Source: Pseudomonas sp. A-RE-19
GTDB taxonomy: Bacteria; Pseudomonadota; Gammaproteobacteria; Pseudomonadales; Pseudomonadaceae
DNA length: 64,000 nt
Direction of reading: 5' to 3'
Assembly (NCBI RefSeq): GCF_019956555.1
Contig: NZ_JAHBDQ010000022.1
Location: forward strand, 124,001 to 188,000
Below the pieces are notes generated by a model that was given only the letters and a program-made list of their open reading frames with translations, did no database searches and was not told the origin of the DNA. The position numbers and the translations under genes are program-made. The first letter of the stretch is position 1, and each line of letters begins with the position of its first letter. This document shows, in pieces, positions 16,175 to 25,152 of the stretch.

Positions 16175-19006
16175 TTAAACAGTAAAGGCGTCTTGCAGCA
16201 GTTGTTCCTGCTGCTCAGCGTGCATCGATGCATAACCACAAGCAGGTGCAGCAGAAGCCTCACGGCCCGCGTACTCGAGTACGAGAGATTTGTTGAGCGT
16301 ACTGATGCTACGACGCAAGTGGTGTTGGCTGCAGTACCAGGCACCCTGGTTCATCGGCTCTTCCTGACACCAAACGGCATGCTTGGCGTTGGTATAAGGA
16401 GCCAGGACTTCTTTCAAGTCGTCCTCAGGGAATGGGTACAGCTGCTCGATACGCACGATGGCGATGTCATCACGACCTTCGGCACGGCGTTTTTCCAGCA
16501 GGTCGTAGTAGACCTTGCCGCTACACAGAACAACACGCTCGACCTTTTTCGGGTCCAGGGCATCGATTTCCGGGATCACGGTCTGGAACGAACCTTCGGC
16601 CAGATCTTCCAGGGTCGAGATGGCCAGTTTGTGACGCAGCAGCGACTTCGGAGTCAGAACGATCAACGGCTTGCGCAGCGGGCGAATCACCTGACGACGC
16701 AGCAAGTGGTAGATCTGGGCCGGGGTGGTCGGGACGGCAACCTGAATATTGTGCTCGGCGCACAGTTGCAGGTAACGCTCCAGACGGGCCGAAGAGTGCT
16801 CCGGACCCTGACCTTCATAACCGTGCGGCAGCAGCATGGTCAGACCGCAGAGACGACCCCACTTGTGCTCGCCGCTGGTGATGAACTGGTCGATAACCAC
16901 TTGGGCACCGTTGGCGAAGTCGCCGAACTGGGCTTCCCAGATCACCAGCGCCTCAGGCGTGGTGGTCGAGTAACCGTATTCGAACGCCAGCACGGCTTCT
17001 TCGGACAGGAACGAATCGTACAGGTCGAAACGTGGCTGGCCCTTGTACAGGTTCTGCAGCGGGATGTAGGTACCCGCGTCTTTCTGGTTGTGCAAGACAG
17101 CGTGACGGTGCGAGAACGTACCGCGACCGATGTCCTGACCCGTCATGCGAATCGGGTGACCTTCGAACGCCAGGGTCGCGTACGCCATGGTTTCGGCGTA
17201 ACCCCAGTTGATCGGCAGGCCGCCGGCTTGCATCTTCTGACGGTCTTCGTAGATTTTCGAGACCTGGCGCTGAACCACGAAGCCTTCTGGAATTTCCAGC
17301 AGCTTGGCGGACAGTTCCTGCAAGGTTTTCAGATCGAAGCGAGTGTCGTGACGCGCGGTCCAGGCGTGGCCCAGATACGGACGCCAGTCCACGAACAACT
17401 CTTTGTTCGGCTCTTTGACCAGGCTTTTTACCACGTGCAGACCGTTGTCCAGCGCGTTGCGGTATTCGTCGACTTTCGCCTGAACACGCTCAACGTCCAG
17501 CACACCGCTCTGGGTCAGACGATCGGCATACAGCTCACGGGTGGTGCGCTGTTTGGTGATCTGCTGATACATGATTGGCTGGGTGCCGCTTGGCTCGTCG
17601 GCCTCGTTGTGGCCGCGACGACGGTAGCAGACCAGGTCGATCACCACGTCACGCTTGAACTGCATGCGGTAGTCGATGGCCAGCTGGGTCACGAACAACA
17701 CGGCTTCCGGATCATCACCATTCACATGGAGAATCGGCGCCTGGATCATCTTCGCAACGTCGGTCGCATACTCGGTGGAGCGCGAGTCCAGCGGGTTGCT
17801 GATGGTGAAACCAACCTGGTTGTTGATCACGATGTGCACGGTGCCGCCGGTCTTGAAACCGCGGGTCTGCGACATCTGGAAGGTTTCCATCACCACACCC
17901 TGACCGGCGAATGCCGCGTCACCGTGGATGGAGATCGGCAGAACCTTCTCGCCGGTAGGGTCGTTACGACGATCCTGACGGGCGCGGACCGAACCCTCGA
18001 CCACCGGGGAAACGATTTCCAGGTGAGACGGGTTGAACGCCATGGCCAGGTGAACTTCACCGCCGGCGGTCATCACGTTGGACGAGAAGCCCTGGTGATA
18101 TTTAACGTCACCGGACCCCAGCTCGACCTTCTTCTTGCCTTCAAACTCGTCGAACAGCTCGCGCGGGTTCTTGCCGAAGGTGTTGACCAGCACGTTCAGA
18201 CGACCACGGTGGGCCATGCCGATCACGATTTCCTTGGTGCCGTAGGAACCGGAACGCTGGATCAGCTCGTCGAGCATCGGAATCAGGCTCTCGCCGCCTT
18301 CCAGACCGAAACGCTTGGTACCCGGGTATTTGGTCCCGAGGTATTTTTCCAGGCCTTCGCCGGCGGTGACGCGCTCAAGCAGGTGGCTCTTGATGTCGAC
18401 GGAGTACGTCGGACGGCCGCGCACGCTTTCCAGACGCTGCTGGAACCACTGGCGCTGCTCGGAATCGGTGATATGCGTAAATTCAGCGCCGATGGTGCGG
18501 CAATATGTCTGCTGCAACGCTTCGTGAATTTCGCGTAGGCTCGCCTCCTCTTTGCCGATGAACAGGTCGCCGGCACGGAAGGTCGTATCAAGATCGGCAT
18601 TGGTCAAGCCGTAATGATTGATTGACAGGTCTGCAGGTGCAGGACGCTGCCACAGCCCCAGCGGGTCAAGCTGGGCTGCCTGGTGGCCACGCATACGGTA
18701 GGCCTGGATCAATCGCAGCACTTCAACTTGCTTCTTCTCGTGCTCACTGCTCACGCTGCCGGCGGAAACCGGTTGGGCGCGGCGCTGGTTCTTTGCCAGC
18801 AAGACGAAATGATCGCGAATTGTGGAGTGCGAAACATCGGTGGCAGAGTTGCCGTCAGCAGGCAACTTCTGGAAGTAGGTGCGCCACTCTTCTGGCACAG
18901 CGTTAGGGTCGTGCAGGTAGAGCTCGTAGAGCTCTTCCACATAGGCAGCGTTACTACCGGATAGGTAGGCGCTGTTCCACATGCGCTGCATCACGCTTTC
19001 TTGCAT
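16175..19006 (-). CDS. sucA: 2-oxoglutarate dehydrogenase E1 component
   Basis: The 943-residue thiamine-diphosphate enzyme decarboxylates 2-oxoglutarate and passes succinyl groups to SucB. The family start has the SucB/E3-interacting region (SAYLSGSNAAYVEELYELYL). Active-site parts include IGMAHRGRLNVLVN, the ThDP/Mg site HGDAAFAGQGVV with INNQVGFT, and the C-terminal QEEPMNQGAW. It is separated from sdhB by about 260 bases that include a terminator-like stem, so part of its transcription may start separately. Confidence 0.98.
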   Translation of the reverse strand: MQESVMQRMWNSAYLSGSNAAYVEELYELYLHDPNAVPEEWRTYFQKLPADGNSATDVSHSTIRDHFVLLAKNQRRAQPVSAGSVSSEHEKKQVEVLRLIQAYRMRGHQAAQLDPLGLWQRPAPADLSINHYGLTNADLDTTFRAGDLFIGKEEASLREIHEALQQTYCRTIGAEFTHITDSEQRQWFQQRLESVRGRPTYSVDIKSHLLERVTAGEGLEKYLGTKYPGTKRFGLEGGESLIPMLDELIQRSGSYGTKEIVIGMAHRGRLNVLVNTFGKNPRELFDEFEGKKKVELGSGDVKYHQGFSSNVMTAGGEVHLAMAFNPSHLEIVSPVVEGSVRARQDRRNDPTGEKVLPISIHGDAAFAGQGVVMETFQMSQTRGFKTGGTVHIVINNQVGFTISNPLDSRSTEYATDVAKMIQAPILHVNGDDPEAVLFVTQLAIDYRMQFKRDVVIDLVCYRRRGHNEADEPSGTQPIMYQQITKQRTTRELYADRLTQSGVLDVERVQAKVDEYRNALDNGLHVVKSLVKEPNKELFVDWRPYLGHAWTARHDTRFDLKTLQELSAKLLEIPEGFVVQRQVSKIYEDRQKMQAGGLPINWGYAETMAYATLAFEGHPIRMTGQDIGRGTFSHRHAVLHNQKDAGTYIPLQNLYKGQPRFDLYDSFLSEEAVLAFEYGYSTTTPEALVIWEAQFGDFANGAQVVIDQFITSGEHKWGRLCGLTMLLPHGYEGQGPEHSSARLERYLQLCAEHNIQVAVPTTPAQIYHLLRRQVIRPLRKPLIVLTPKSLLRHKLAISTLEDLAEGSFQTVIPEIDALDPKKVERVVLCSGKVYYDLLEKRRAEGRDDIAIVRIEQLYPFPEDDLKEVLAPYTNAKHAVWCQEEPMNQGAWYCSQHHLRRSISTLNKSLVLEYAGREASAAPACGYASMHAEQQEQLLQDAFTV

Positions 19007-19194
19007 GCTTGGTCACCCTCGGTTAGGGGAACACCACCGGCGTCGACACAGAGAAAACTTGCAGAAGTCCGAATGCAGCGACTAAAACAAGCCACTTAGG
19101 ATCACGCTGATAGTCCGGGTACCAGCCCGGATGCCCCTGCTTGTCTCATTTCTTCAAAATAAGAGCCGCAGCCTTATAAGCTGCTGCTCAGGTT

Positions 19195-19230
19195 AAAACT
19201 ACGGCGCCGGTTGAAGCCTGCGCCGTAGCA
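19195..19230 (-). terminator. Stem-loop after sdhB, possible partial terminator
   Basis: Read on the minus strand, CTACGGCGCAGG pairs with CCGGCGCCGTAG around a CTTCAA loop and is followed by TTTTAA. It lies about 40 bases after sdhB and could reduce read-through into sucA. Confidence 0.55.
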
Positions 19231-19268
19231 TCTACGGGTGTTGCGGTCCTACGGGTACAGCAGCTGAA

Positions 19269-19973
19269 TCACACGCCGCTTTGCAGCAGCATGTTACGAA
19301 TGTGACCGATGGCCTTAGTCGGGTTCAGGCCTTTCGGACAAACGTTGACGCAGTTCATGATGCCCCGGCAGCGGAATACGCTGAACGGGTCATCCAGCGA
19401 AGCCAGACGCTCGGACGTCTTGTTGTCACGGCTGTCTGCCAGGAAGCGGTAGGCTTGCAGCAGAGCAGCCGGACCCAGGAACTTGTCCGGGTTCCACCAG
19501 AAGGACGGGCACGAAGTCGAGCAGCAAGCGCACAGAATGCACTCGTACAGACCATCGAGCTTTTCACGCTCTTCAGGGGACTGCAGACGCTCGATGGCCG
19601 GAGCCGGCGTGTCATTCTGCAGGTATGGCTTAACCTTTTCGTATTGCTTGTAGAAGATGCTCATATCGACGACCAGGTCACGGATAACCGGCAAACCTGG
19701 CAGCGGACGAACGATCAGCTTGTTACCTTTTACGACAGCGGACAGCGGCGTGATGCACGCCAGACCGTTTTTGCCGTTGATGTTCATGCCGTCGGAACCG
19801 CAAACACCTTCACGGCAAGAGCGACGATAGGAGAAACCTTCGTCCTGCTCTTTGATCAGGGCCAGCACGTCCAGCACCATCAGGTCTTTACCACCGGTAT
19901 CAACCTGGAATTCCTGCATGAACGGCGCAGCGTCCTGATCAGGGTTGTAACGATAAACACTGACTTGCAACAT
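19269..19973 (-). CDS. sdhB: Succinate dehydrogenase iron-sulfur subunit
   Basis: SdhB carries electrons from the FAD of SdhA to the quinone site through three Fe-S clusters. The 234 residues include the 2Fe-2S ligands in CREGVCGSDG with a later cysteine in NGLAC, and the ferredoxin-like motifs CILCACCSTSCP and CRGIMNCVNVCPKG for the 4Fe-4S and 3Fe-4S clusters. I chose ATG 19973 (MLQVSVYRYNPDQD), with AGGG 8 bases upstream, over an in-frame GTG three codons earlier. Confidence 0.97.
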   Translation of the reverse strand: MLQVSVYRYNPDQDAAPFMQEFQVDTGGKDLMVLDVLALIKEQDEGFSYRRSCREGVCGSDGMNINGKNGLACITPLSAVVKGNKLIVRPLPGLPVIRDLVVDMSIFYKQYEKVKPYLQNDTPAPAIERLQSPEEREKLDGLYECILCACCSTSCPSFWWNPDKFLGPAALLQAYRFLADSRDNKTSERLASLDDPFSVFRCRGIMNCVNVCPKGLNPTKAIGHIRNMLLQSGV

Positions 19974-19984
19974 GGCGGCCACCC

Positions 19985-21757
19985 TTAATAAGTCCGAATC
20001 TTAGGTTCAAAAGTCGGAACAGTCTTCGGCGAGAAGTTCACGGCACGCTTGGTTACGCGCTTGTCACCCGGGAAGTACAGGGTGTGGCACAGCCAGTTTT
20101 CGTCATCACGATCTTCGAAGTCTTCACGGGCGTGAGCGCCGCGGGACTCTTTGCGCACTTCTGCAGCGATGGCAGTGGCTTCGGCCACTTCCAGCAGGTT
20201 CTGCAGTTCCAGCGCTTCGATACGTGCAGTGTTGAAAGCCTGCGACTTATCGTTGATCTTCACGTTGGCGATGCGCTTGCGCAGGTCAGCCAGCTGGGCA
20301 ATACCCTTCTGCATGTATTCGCCGGTACGGAACACACCGAAGTAGTTCTGCATGCAGTTCTGCAGCTCGCGACGCAGGGTAGCCACGTCTTCGCCTTCGG
20401 TACGGTTGTTCAGAGCGTTCAGGCGCGACAGGGCAGCTTCGATATCGGCTTGGGTAGCGTCGTCATATTCGATGCCGTCGGTCAGCGCCTTTTCCAGGTG
20501 CAGGCCGGCAGCGCGGCCGAATACCACCAGGTCAAGCAGCGAGTTGCCGCCCAGACGGTTGGCGCCGTGAACCGATACGCACGCCACTTCACCCACTGCG
20601 AACAGGCCAGGGATGATTTCGTCGACGCCTTCGTCGTTCTGGGTGATTGCCTGACCGTGAATGTTGGTCGGAACGCCGCCCATCATATAGTGGCAGGTAG
20701 GAACAACCGGAACCGGAGCAACAACCGGGTCAACGTGGGCGAAAGTCTTGGACAGTTCGCAGATGCCTGGCAGACGGCTGTGCAGCACTTCCTCGCCCAG
20801 GTGGTCGAGTTTGAGCATCACGTGGTCGCCATTCGGACCGCAACCGTTGCCGGCGATGATTTCTTTAACCATCGAACGGGCAACAACGTCACGACCGGCA
20901 AGGTCTTTGGCGTTCGGAGCATAACGCTCCATGAAACGCTCGCCGTGCTTGTTGATCAGGTAACCACCTTCACCACGGCAACCTTCGGTAACCAGTACAC
21001 CAGCGCCGGCGATGCCGGTCGGGTGGAACTGCCACATTTCGATGTCTTGTACCGGTACGCCGGCACGCAGCGCCATACCAACGCCGTCACCGGTGTTGAT
21101 CAGGGCGTTGGTGGTCGAAGCGTAGATGCGACCTGCACCGCCGGTGGCCAGTACGGTGGCCTTGGCACGGATGTAGGTGGTTTCGCCGGTTTCGATGCAG
21201 ATGGCAATCACGCCGACGAATGCGCCATCCTGGTTTTTCACCAGATCAACAGCGTAGTACTCGTTCAGGAACGTGGTGCCGGCTTTCAGGTTGCCCTGAT
21301 AAAGGGTGTGCAGCAGCGCGTGACCGGTACGGTCGGAAGCGGCGCAGGTACGGGCGGCCTGGCCACCTTTACCGTAATCCTTCGACTGACCGCCGAATGG
21401 ACGCTGGTAGATACGACCTTGTTCGGTACGCGAGAACGGCATACCCATGTGGTCCAACTCGTATACGGCGGCAGGGCCTTCCTGACACATGTATTCGATA
21501 GCGTCCTGGTCACCGATGTAGTCGGAACCCTTGACGGTATCGTACATGTGCCAGCGCCAGTCATCGTTCGGGTCGGCCGACGCGATGGCGCAGGTGATGC
21601 CGCCCTGGGCCGACACGGTGTGCGAACGGGTCGGGAAAACCTTGGTGATCACGGCAGTCTTGTGACCGCCCTGTGCCAGTTGCAGCGCTGCGCGCATGCC
21701 GGCACCGCCACCACCAATAATGATGGCGTCGAAAGAAATCGTTGGAATGTTAGCCAT
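19985..21757 (-). CDS. sdhA: Succinate dehydrogenase flavoprotein subunit
   Basis: SdhA is the 590-residue catalytic subunit that oxidises succinate to fumarate. The FAD site GGGGAGMRAALQLA lies at about 15-28, and the histidine that carries covalent FAD is H46 in RSHTVSAQGG. The substrate and capping regions appear as HPTGIAGAGVLVTEGCRGEG and RLGGNSLLDLVVFGRAAG. The length is typical. It sits between sdhD and sdhB with gaps of only 3 and 11 bases. Confidence 0.98.
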   Translation of the reverse strand: MANIPTISFDAIIIGGGGAGMRAALQLAQGGHKTAVITKVFPTRSHTVSAQGGITCAIASADPNDDWRWHMYDTVKGSDYIGDQDAIEYMCQEGPAAVYELDHMGMPFSRTEQGRIYQRPFGGQSKDYGKGGQAARTCAASDRTGHALLHTLYQGNLKAGTTFLNEYYAVDLVKNQDGAFVGVIAICIETGETTYIRAKATVLATGGAGRIYASTTNALINTGDGVGMALRAGVPVQDIEMWQFHPTGIAGAGVLVTEGCRGEGGYLINKHGERFMERYAPNAKDLAGRDVVARSMVKEIIAGNGCGPNGDHVMLKLDHLGEEVLHSRLPGICELSKTFAHVDPVVAPVPVVPTCHYMMGGVPTNIHGQAITQNDEGVDEIIPGLFAVGEVACVSVHGANRLGGNSLLDLVVFGRAAGLHLEKALTDGIEYDDATQADIEAALSRLNALNNRTEGEDVATLRRELQNCMQNYFGVFRTGEYMQKGIAQLADLRKRIANVKINDKSQAFNTARIEALELQNLLEVAEATAIAAEVRKESRGAHAREDFEDRDDENWLCHTLYFPGDKRVTKRAVNFSPKTVPTFEPKIRTY

Positions 21758-21760
21758 GGA

Positions 21761-22129
21761 TCAGATACCCCAGAGAATCTGCACACCCCAGACGAAGTAA
21801 GCGAACATCGCAACGCCGCATACTGCCTGGAAAAGGAAACGTACTGCAGTCGCGGACTTGCCCAGCGCCATCGGCGTCAGGTAGTCGGTCGCGATGGTCC
21901 ACATGCCGACCCAGGCGTGAGCGCCCAGGGCCACCAGGGCCAGCAGACTGAAGATACGCATCCAGTTGCTTGCGAACAGTTCGTGCCATTGGGTGTAACC
22001 AATGCCAGGATTCGCAACGAGGTATCCGATCAGGAAGATGAAATAAGCCGCGAGAACGACCGCAGACACACGCTGTGCCATCCAGTCATAGAGGCCCGAA
22101 CGCGAAAGATTCGTAACGCTGGTTACCAT
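21761..22129 (-). CDS. sdhD: Succinate dehydrogenase membrane anchor subunit
   Basis: The 122-residue protein has three membrane helices (about 18-37, 50-72 and 90-115) and helps form the heme b and ubiquinone site. VALGAHAWVGMWTIATDY is the characteristic second-helix region. I chose ATG 22129 (MVTSVTNLSRSG) with a GGAG site upstream; the codon two positions earlier is TTG. It overlaps the end of sdhC by 7 bases, implying coupled translation of the two anchors. Confidence 0.96.
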   Translation of the reverse strand: MVTSVTNLSRSGLYDWMAQRVSAVVLAAYFIFLIGYLVANPGIGYTQWHELFASNWMRIFSLLALVALGAHAWVGMWTIATDYLTPMALGKSATAVRFLFQAVCGVAMFAYFVWGVQILWGI

Positions 22130-22497
22130 ATCCAAACTCCTGCCAGAACGATCAACACCACGGAAACGGCGATGATAATTTTCGAGCCCAGGCGGCCGCC
22201 TTCCAGCGTCTCACCGATGCCCATGTCCATGATCAAATGGCGCACACCGGCGACCATGTGATACAGCAGAGCGGAGAGGAGGCCCCATGCTACGAACTTG
22301 GCCAGAGGACTGGTCAAGCATGCCTTCACGTCGGCAAAACCTTCCTCGGAACCCAAAGACTTGCCCAATGCATACAGCATGAAGCCAAGGCCCAGGAAGA
22401 GGATGATGCCGGAAACACGGTGAAGAAACGACGTAACGCCGGTGATGGGGAGTTTGATGGTCCTTAGGTCTAGGTTTACAGGTCGTTGGCTTTTCAC
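22123..22497 (-). CDS. sdhC: Succinate dehydrogenase cytochrome b556 subunit
   Basis: The 124-residue membrane subunit has three helices. The family segments RPVNLDLRTIKLPIT and SFLHRVSGIILFLG are at the N terminus and HMVAGVRHLIMDMG includes the heme histidine region. The start is taken at GTG 22497 (MKSQRPVNLDL), which matches the family. A longer in-frame reading to 22530 adds an unlikely 11 residues. It is the first gene of the operon, about 135 bases from the proposed sigma70 promoter. Confidence 0.93.
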   Translation of the reverse strand: MKSQRPVNLDLRTIKLPITGVTSFLHRVSGIILFLGLGFMLYALGKSLGSEEGFADVKACLTSPLAKFVAWGLLSALLYHMVAGVRHLIMDMGIGETLEGGRLGSKIIIAVSVVLIVLAGVWIW

Positions 22498-22631
22498 GGC
22501 TTTTTTTTCACACTGAAGAGCCCCTAACAATCAGGGCAAAGTTGTTGGGGAGTGCACTGGTCAGGTAACCACCACCCAGGGATGCGACCCCCAATAAAGC
22601 AGGCCCAAAAGCCCCTGGCGGTCGGTGGCCG

Positions 22632-22660
22632 AGTATAGACAGTTAGGCTACTAATGACAA
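22632..22660 (-). promoter_or_regulatory. Sigma70 promoter of the sdh-suc operon
   Basis: On the minus strand TTGTCA, a 17-base spacer and TATACT give a near-consensus promoter. It points at sdhC and leaves a leader of about 130 bases. Confidence 0.7.
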
Positions 22661-22774
22661 CGCGTTCACCTTCCCCTAATAGCTGATTGCACAAGTGCGA
22701 TAAAAGGCGTAAATGGCAGTCAATTTCGAGGAAAAAGTCCGGTTAAAGCCTTCTGGAGCAAGACTTTAGGCAAA

Positions 22775-22802
22775 TTGACATTCGAATTTATCTCACTATA
22801 GT
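22775..22802 (+). promoter_or_regulatory. Sigma70 promoter of gltA
   Basis: TTGACA, a 16-base spacer and TATAGT lie about 60 bases before the gltA start, which has a strong AGGAGG ribosome site at 22851-22856. The -35 is a perfect consensus. Confidence 0.72.
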
Positions 22803-22860
22803 GGTGCGGGCCCTGCGTGGGGGGTCTGTCTGATGATTTCAAGCATAAATAGGAGGCCAC

Positions 22861-24150
22861 ATGGCTGACAAAAAAGCGCAGTTGATCATCGAGGGCGCAG
22901 CCCCCGTCGAGCTGCCCATTTTAACCGGCACCGTTGGTCCCGATGTTATCGACGTTCGGGGCCTGACGGCCACGGGCCGTTTCACCTTTGACCCTGGTTT
23001 CATGTCGACTGCCTCCTGCGAGTCGAAGATCACCTATATCGACGGCGACAACGGCATTCTGCTGCACCGCGGCTACCCGATCGAACAGTTGGCTGAAAAG
23101 TCGGACTACCTGGAAACCTGCTACCTGCTGCTTAACGGCGAATTGCCGACCGCAGAACAGAAGGCCCAGTTCGTCGGCACCGTGAAGAACCACACCATGG
23201 TTCACGAGCAGTTGAAGACCTTCTTCAACGGCTTCCGCCGCGACGCCCACCCGATGGCCGTCATGTGCGGTGTAGTGGGCGCCCTCTCGGCCTTCTACCA
23301 CGACTCCCTCGACATCAATAACCCGCAGCATCGCGAAATCTCCGCGATCCGCCTGGTTGCCAAGATGCCGACCCTGGCCGCAATGGTTTACAAGTACTCC
23401 ATGGGCCAACCCATGATGTACCCGCGCAACGACCTGTCGTACGCGGAAAACTTCCTGCACATGATGTTCAACACCCCGTGCGAGATCAAACCGATCAGCC
23501 CGGTACTCGCCAAGGCCATGGACCGGATCTTCATCCTCCATGCCGACCACGAGCAGAACGCGTCGACTTCTACCGTACGTCTGGCCGGTTCGTCGGGTGC
23601 CAACCCGTTCGCCTGTATCGCCGCCGGCATCGCTGCACTGTGGGGCCCTGCCCACGGCGGTGCGAACGAAGCCGTTCTGACCATGCTTGACGAGATTGGC
23701 GATGTTTCGAACATCGACAAGTACATCGCCAAGGCCAAGGACAAGAACGATCCGTTCAAATTGATGGGCTTCGGTCACCGGGTTTACAAAAACCGCGACC
23801 CACGCGCCACCGTCATGAAGCAGACCTGTGACGAAGTACTGAAAGAACTGGGCATCACCAACGATCCGCAACTCGAACTGGCCATGCGCCTGGAAGAGAT
23901 CGCCCTGACCGATCCGTACTTCATCGAGCGCTCGCTGTACCCGAACGTCGACTTCTACTCGGGGATCATCCTCAAGGCGATCGGCATTCCGACCAGCATG
24001 TTCACCGTGATCTTCGCCCTGGCGCGGACTGTCGGCTGGATTTCCCACTGGAAAGAAATGCTCTCCAGCCCGTACAAGATCGGCCGCCCGCGCCAGTTGT
24101 ACACCGGCTATGAGTCGCGTGACATTACCAAGCTGGAAGACCGCAAATAA
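22861..24150 (+). CDS. gltA: Citrate synthase (type II)
   Basis: GltA condenses acetyl-CoA and oxaloacetate, the entry step of the TCA cycle. The 429-residue length and N-terminal beta domain fit the hexameric, NADH-sensitive type II enzyme of gammaproteobacteria. Catalytic segments are GPAHGGANEAV (first His), GFGHRVYKNRDPR (second His) and NVDFYSG (Asp). It is divergent from the sdh-suc operon across a 363-base region that carries a promoter in each direction, an arrangement conserved in Pseudomonas. Confidence 0.98.
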   Translation: MADKKAQLIIEGAAPVELPILTGTVGPDVIDVRGLTATGRFTFDPGFMSTASCESKITYIDGDNGILLHRGYPIEQLAEKSDYLETCYLLLNGELPTAEQKAQFVGTVKNHTMVHEQLKTFFNGFRRDAHPMAVMCGVVGALSAFYHDSLDINNPQHREISAIRLVAKMPTLAAMVYKYSMGQPMMYPRNDLSYAENFLHMMFNTPCEIKPISPVLAKAMDRIFILHADHEQNASTSTVRLAGSSGANPFACIAAGIAALWGPAHGGANEAVLTMLDEIGDVSNIDKYIAKAKDKNDPFKLMGFGHRVYKNRDPRATVMKQTCDEVLKELGITNDPQLELAMRLEEIALTDPYFIERSLYPNVDFYSGIILKAIGIPTSMFTVIFALARTVGWISHWKEMLSSPYKIGRPRQLYTGYESRDITKLEDRK

Positions 24151-24185
24151 GACCTGTCTTGCGATAACGTCTTGAGCTGTACCGG

Positions 24186-24220
24186 AAACGGCCTCTATTT
24201 GGATAGGGGCCGTTTTTGTT
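24186..24220 (+). terminator. Terminator of gltA
   Basis: The stem AACGGCCTCTAT / ATAGGGGCCGTT has one mismatch region and a short loop and is followed by TTTTGTTTG. It starts about 35 bases after the gltA stop. Confidence 0.88.
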
Positions 24221-24699
24221 TGTGCCTGACGTTGAGTGACGCGGCGGCCTGAGGGCCGACCGGGCTCTTGGGTTGTGTACATATCCTTTTCTGCGGTAAC
24301 GGCTGCTGGCGGTTCCGCTCTTACAGCGGGTCACTTTGGAAAAGCCCCAAAGTAACCAAAGGGCTCTTGCCCCTGTCGTTCGGCCCTTCGCCTAGGCTCA
24401 GGGTGCCCTCGCTCCGGTCCTGCTCCGTGGGCCCGCCGCGATCGGCCATCCATGGCCGTGCGCGGCTAACCCGGCATCCATGCCGGGTTGCCCACTGCGC
24501 AGAACCTCCACTCGGCCTCTCGAGGGGGCGGTGCGTCAACATCAAAAGCTGCAGGCGAGCTAACGCTCGGCCTGTTGAGTGGTGAAGAGCAGAGCGGATG
24601 TGCTTTGATTTTTTGTGGGAGTTGGCTTGTCGGGTCGCCGCATCGCTGCGATGGCGGCCTGTTAGCCGACCAATCTTTCCCGGATGTACCCAGTCCAAC

Positions 24700-24724
24700 T
24701 GTGGGAGCGAGCCTGCTCGCGAAG
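24700..24724. repeat. Single type-I REP in the element centre
   Basis: TGTGGGAGCGAGCCTGCTCG continues with CGAAG. There is no inverted partner within 200 bases. Confidence 0.8.
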
Positions 24725-24738
24725 CTGTTGATCTTGCG

Positions 24739-24795
24739 GTTGCTGTTGCTGTTGCTGTTGCTGTTGCTTTGGCTTTTGATCTTGATCTTGATCTG
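24739..24795. repeat. Hexanucleotide microsatellite (GTTGCT)5 and TTGATC x3
   Basis: Five perfect GTTGCT copies run from 24739 to 24768, followed by a TTGATC triplicate near 24777-24795. Neither lies in a supported gene. Confidence 0.85.
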
Positions 24796-25101
24796 TCTGC
24801 CCCTTTCCCAGAGGCCGAACGCAGGCGTTGCGCAGGGGGCACCGCGGCAAGGATGCCGCGGCAAGGATGCCGCGGTAGCCGCCCCCGGCCATGGATGGCC
24901 GATGGCGGCGGCCCCCCGGAGCAATGCCGGAGTGAGGGCATGCCGAGCCGAAGCGAGGCACCGAATGGTGGGGCAAGACCTTTTGGTTACTTTTGGGGCG
25001 TTTGCCAAAAGTGACCCGCTGTAAGAGCGGAACCATAAGCAGCCGTTACCGCAGAAACGGATATGTACACCATCAAAAATCCCGGTCGGCTATCAGGCCG
25101 C

Positions 25102-25127
25102 CATCGCGGGCAAGCCTCGCTCCTACA
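25102..25127. repeat. Single type-III REP
   Basis: CATCGCGGGCAAGCCTCGCT continues with CCTACA and matches the third REP class seen at 43015 and 61641, here without a partner. Confidence 0.75.
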
Positions 25128-25152
25128 AGGGGCGATAACCACCAGCCGGCGC

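Larger units (their letters stand above)
24275..25070. repeat. Large imperfect inverted-repeat element (about 800 bp, gene-free)
   Basis: The left arm (about 24275-24531) and right arm (about 24797-25070) are reverse complements over roughly 260 bases. Their outer 85-90 bases are nearly identical, starting GTGTACATATCC and including TTCCGCTCTTACAGCGGGTC. The central 265 bases differ, holding one type-I REP, five GTTGCT units and three TTGATC units. All six frames give only low-complexity reading frames on both strands (His/Pro/Arg-rich such as SAIHGRGRLPRHPC), which I regard as repeat-derived and not genes. It sits between the gltA terminator and the actP terminator. Related elements are, to my knowledge, scattered in fluorescens-group genomes; a transposase is absent. 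Confidence 0.75.

Noticed and set aside
15008..18538. 1176-codon open frame antisense to sucB-sucA
   Set aside because: It mirrors the third-position GC bias of sucA/sucB, which are certain. It has no ribosome site and no recognisable domain.
20084..22261. 725-codon open frame antisense to sdhA-sdhD
   Set aside because: A codon-bias shadow of the sdh genes; composition is His/Gln/Arg/Val-rich and unlike any family.
24321..25024. Several 100- to 200-codon open frames in the inverted-repeat element
   Set aside because: They occur on both strands in all frames, are rich in Arg, Pro, His and Ser and include the hexanucleotide array. No ribosome sites or domains were seen. Similar repeat-derived frames are often mis-annotated as genes.
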